From: Aquatica leii
Lineage: Eukaryota > Arthropoda > Insecta > Coleoptera > Lampyridae
DNA: 64,000 nucleotides
NCBI GenBank assembly: GCA_035610365.1
Contig: CM069432.1
Coordinates: forward strand, 78,186,520-78,250,519
Reading direction: 5' to 3'
Shown here: positions 60,450 to 64,000 of the stretch, piece by piece
Position numbering within the stretch: position 1 is the stretch's first letter
How the letters are laid out: each line of letters begins with the position of its first letter
Translations under genes and position numbers: made by a program
Notes under the pieces: generated by a model
What the model was told of the DNA's origin: nothing
Seen by the model: only the letters and a program-made list of their open reading frames with translations
The model's database searches: none

Positions 60450-61790
60450 TATTAAAAATGCCGCGAAAATAATTTAAATAGTTTCTGTTATGTGTGCATA
60501 TCTGAATTAACTTTAAAGTTCCAAAGAAAGAACATTTCTCCCTTGATAAGACAAACTTATTAACATTATTTTTGGTATCAAATCGGTAATTAGGACAAAT
60601 TGTGGGGCCCTCTAATTTGCTGTGCGTTTTATACAACTTTGATTACTGGTTGGTCCAACCTCCTTTCAGCTATTGGGTTTGTTCCTGACTGTGACAAACT
60701 TCCAATTCTAGTACTACCTGAAAATTAGACGTTGCATTGAGAAAACTCTGGCAATGAAAATTTATAATTAAGTCCTGAAAAAGACGACACTGAAGGTTTT
60801 GGTAAGACTTCTACAGATCCTCATAGAGTCAATCAGTCTTAACTCAATGATCTAATTGTGATATAAAAATTAGGCAGAATTGTTGGCGTCCATAGACTAA
60901 AAAGTTTAATTTTTTTTAAGAAGGGAACTATAATTTCTTCTTATCGTCGCCAAGAACAAGACTTCCAACGTTTGTTCTCCGTAAAAGACAATTTAGTGCA
61001 TTGTACTAATGTTAATCAATTATTCAGTGAGTTAGGAGATCGTCATGATTCTTACGAATAGAAGATGTGTATAAATTTTGTAAAACCAGTTTAAAAGCCG
61101 TGCTTCATATTTTAAATAAGAAATCTTTGATTACTGTTATGAACATCATTCTTGGAATATATCCGGCGATTTAAGTTGTAGCACTCTTGTTAGATTTTCA
61201 ACTAAGATGTAATAAATTTTGTTGTTTTTTATGTGAGCTGGATAGCAGAGATCGCTAAAATCATTTTTTCTAGAAACAGCGGCTTAAAAGAAATCTGATA
61301 CCTGGACAAAAAACGTAACTTTTTAACCACTTGTAAATTCTGAACACGTATATGTTCCTTCCTTCCGCGTAACTTGAATTAATAAAAAAAATTGTTAAGG
61401 CGATGGAGAAAAATAATCCAGAGGTTTCATATACATATACATAACAAGCTTTCTAGGATTAGTGAGACCACAATAAAACAGGGTTTATTTGTATGCCCAT
61501 AAATAAGGTAGCTTATAAAAAATCATTACTTTGAGTCAAATTTGAATAAGGTTGAAAAAGCTGCATGGAAGTTTTTTAAAAATGTCGTAACTAAATTTCT
61601 TGGTAGCAAAAAAGCTAAAAATTTTGAAGACTTCATTTCAGAACTTTTTCGAAACTATTAAGCTCTGAGATGTAACATGTCCCTAGAAATATATTTTCTG
61701 AATTCACACATGGAACGTTATCAAGAAAATAAAAAAAAAATTTGCTTGCAAACCATTGCTGGAAAATCATTAAAAACTACATATTGATTT
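60450..61790 (+). pseudogene. Degraded transposon-like protein gene of a widespread but unnamed family
   Basis: Pieces on the + strand: MPRK then NFKVPKKEHFSLDKTNLL (about 60460-60560); TDPHRVNQS-LNDLI (about 60815-60855); GTIISSYRRQEQDFQRLFSV and NLVHCTNVNQLFSELGDRHD (about 60930-61050); FVVFYVSWIAE (about 61220); KVEKAAWKFFKNVVTKFLGS (about 61550-61610); and ALRCNMSLEIYFLNSHMERY (about 61660-61720). I recognise the last blocks (NMSL-I-FL-SHL; KAAW-F) from a family repeated across arthropod genomes, probably a transposon protein, for which I know no established name. Stops and shifts occur every 20-60 codons, so the copy is dead. No inverted repeats were located. Confidence 0.6.
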
Positions 61791-61799
61791 AGATTATTA

Positions 61800-64000
61800 C
61801 ATGTAAGAAAATGTAAAACTTTACAACAGTATGTATTTTTAATTTTGCATTACAAAAAAACATCCGTTACAAAAAATACAATACAAATTTGAAATCAGAC
61901 CAAAATATTCCACAACAACAATTAATTTTATTAATTTTGTTGTGTAAGAACCATAAGGAACTAAGTTAAATATATTTAAAAATAACTATAACTGAATGTT
62001 TGCTATGTATAAATGAATAAAAATTAGGTAAAATATGAATATGTTTGGTTTTCGCATTTTTTAAATGAAACTTATGATAAAATTAATTTTGGTTACAGCG
62101 TGCTATTTTTTTAGTTAGTAAATAAAGGTTTTCTAATAAATATAACACAATTTAACACTTTTAAAAATCTATAATTTAACATGAATTTTTACTTTCTCGT
62201 ATAAGGAAGTGTTTAACGGGAAGTGTGTGAATGAGCATATGCAATCGTAACTTCTCCAATAATATTAAAAATACAATTATTAAATTATGTATTAACGACG
62301 TTATAGCAATAAGTCTTGTTTTAAACGACAATTTATCAAAAGTACGTTACTAAAAATTGTATAACAAGTAATATTAGGTTTTAAATGAAATAATTGAATT
62401 AAAATTATTCTTTAAATATTTAAATGAAATTTAAATTCTAATAATAATGATAATAATAATATATGTTATATTAGTCTTAGACTAGTCTATTACAATTGTG
62501 AATTTAGATAAAGGTTTAGGACTATTCCCTATCGCCGATTTCCCATCGAACGTTGTGTAAATCGGACAAACTACTACTAAAAATTTAATAAAACAACCGT
62601 AATATAAAAATGTATTGGTAACAATTTAAATAAAACCAACATTAAAAAAATTATAAAATACAACTAGTGTACGTCATTGTTTAGAATCGTTGTTCTTTCA
62701 TGTTTAATTAACAAGGTAACGACGACGTGCGACAAAAGCTCAGTTTGTGAAAAATTGACCACACAGGAATTATTCAGAATTGCAAATTTTAACACAAACG
62801 CAACTCGGGGAAACCTGAATGCTACTTTTAACTTATAAAATAATATTATTAATCTCCAATAAATTCATTAACAATAATTGCCACTTTTATTTGCCATATC
62901 TGAATTGCAAAAAAACGTATTGTAACGAATTTTATTATTAACTACTAATTTATTTAAACTATTAAAAATATTTTTTCTTATACTAAAAATATATACACTT
63001 GTAAATTAATTAACTAATTAAATCTAATAATATTTAATAAAAACACATAAACTAATTAAGATAAGATAAAGTCCGCGGATAGCTTCACACACTTGTTTAC
63101 ACTAAAATCACGTACAAGATTATTCTCCATATATTTATGTACACACACGCGCTAACGACTTATTTATTTCAACTTGAATAATCTTCTTAACACTGCTGTA
63201 TTCGCATTACGGCAATAACTGACCTACGATTTGTTTCTTCGGTATATATACACATTTTGAAAATCATTCTCGAGTGTTCTATATCTTTCGATATACGTTC
63301 TAGAAGATAGATTACAAATTCGAGAAGGCTCTTGAATTTGCAAATAACTTCTCAAACGTTTCAGTATATTTACATGATGTGCCGCTGACATAAACACAAG
63401 GAATTTATTTCCAGGAAGACGGATGACCTGCACATTCGACAGCACGCGTAACTTAATAGATAAATTTGATGTTTTGAAAAGCGTAGAAACATTGCGGGGC
63501 CTTCAAGATCGCCTGACCTTACTATACTATATGGGGTCTTTTTAGAGGTCTGGCTTATTTTCAATCAATCAATACAGATCGAAAAAATCTAAACAATAAT
63601 TGTTTAATCAAAATAAGTAGATCTTCTTGAAATTGTATATAAAGCTATAGTTTGTAATTCTGAACAACTTGTTTAAATAACATTTTTATTCACACTAAGT
63701 TAGTACAGTTTTCCGAACCTCTTAAAGGTTGGTAAGTGAGCGGTTACCATGGCTAAAAAAACGAGTATGTAATGAAACCTCACGGTCAGTAATGTACACT
63801 TTCCGAACCTGTAATTTGTGTGTGTTCTTAACTAAATTGATAAAATGACAATCATAAATTAAATACGTATATGTCAATTGTGAAGTACCTACTACAGGTC
63901 CACAGAGCAAATAAGATAGTTGGAGAGGGGATACCGGCGCTACAGTAGCTTGTATGGTACAATCCCAAAAAAAGTATTTGGGCGCTTAATTTAAATGTAT
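61800..64000. other. AT-rich stretch, nothing recognised
   Basis: The three - strand frames near 63.2-63.9 kb have no family resemblance or splice partners. A slightly GC-richer patch around 63890-63990 has no clear structure. Confidence 0.4.

Overview
The window is AT-rich eukaryotic DNA, most likely from an insect. Short introns (about 50 bp) follow GT-AG rules, there is one secreted zona pellucida (ZP) protein gene of the insect cuticle type, and nearly everything else recognisable is transposon: Polinton/Maverick, hAT, mariner, pogo/Tigger, BEL/Pao and an errantivirus-like Gypsy element. The species cannot be fixed from the sequence. Most element genes carry frameshifts or stops, so the window reads as a transposon graveyard around a few host exons.

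Layout. 1-6.73 kb: a Polinton of the F54H12.2 capsid type. Its + strand holds a capsid-like gene, a FVDLQGF protein and an adenain-like protease; the - strand holds a six-exon protein-primed DNA polymerase B. 6.9-8.1 kb: degenerate tandem repeats upstream of polB. 8.16-8.67 kb: an intact three-exon small gene of unknown function. 8.84-9.22 kb: a tRNA-like SINE head and a minisatellite. 9.77-10.69 kb: a hAT MITE with an 8-bp target duplication. 11.07-14.37 kb: a DNA transposon with matching terminal inverted repeats, subterminal repeats and a broken DUF7869-like gene. 15.96-21.57 kb: the ZP gene on the - strand (signal-peptide exon, 3.5-kb intron, large last exon); its intron holds a mariner relic and an orphan exon-like reading frame.

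22-43 kb: gene-poor. Relics of ZMYM1-like hAT, a pogo/Tigger element with a PHD-like finger, a second hAT, a DUF4817/mariner-type fragment and several fold-back MITEs lie in AT-rich DNA. 43.3-47.2 kb: a transposon end joined to a 5'-truncated errantivirus-like element (integrase, broken envelope gene, 3' LTR) whose env is split by a 766-bp hAT element with a perfect 8-bp target duplication. 47.2-53.8 kb: a second, different Polinton, adintovirus-like, entirely on the - strand: unknown genes, a PLA2-domain protein, a glycine-rich pVI-like protein, protease, penton-like protein, basic core protein, major capsid protein and integrase, almost all disabled. 54.1-55.3 kb: two tandem arrays. 55.3-56.8 kb: BEL/Pao RNase H and integrase remnant beginning at a 30-bp-arm palindrome. 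57-64 kb: a hAT relic, a second copy of the 766-bp hAT family, a small MITE, a degraded transposon-like gene at 60.4-61.8 kb, then AT-rich DNA without visible genes.

How the genes fit together. The two Polinton blocks complement each other: the left one shows replication, protease and a capsid-like gene (its integrase would lie outside the window); the right one shows the virion set and integrase but no polymerase. They belong to different lineages, so they are independent insertions. All domain calls rest on motif reading by eye; no search was run.
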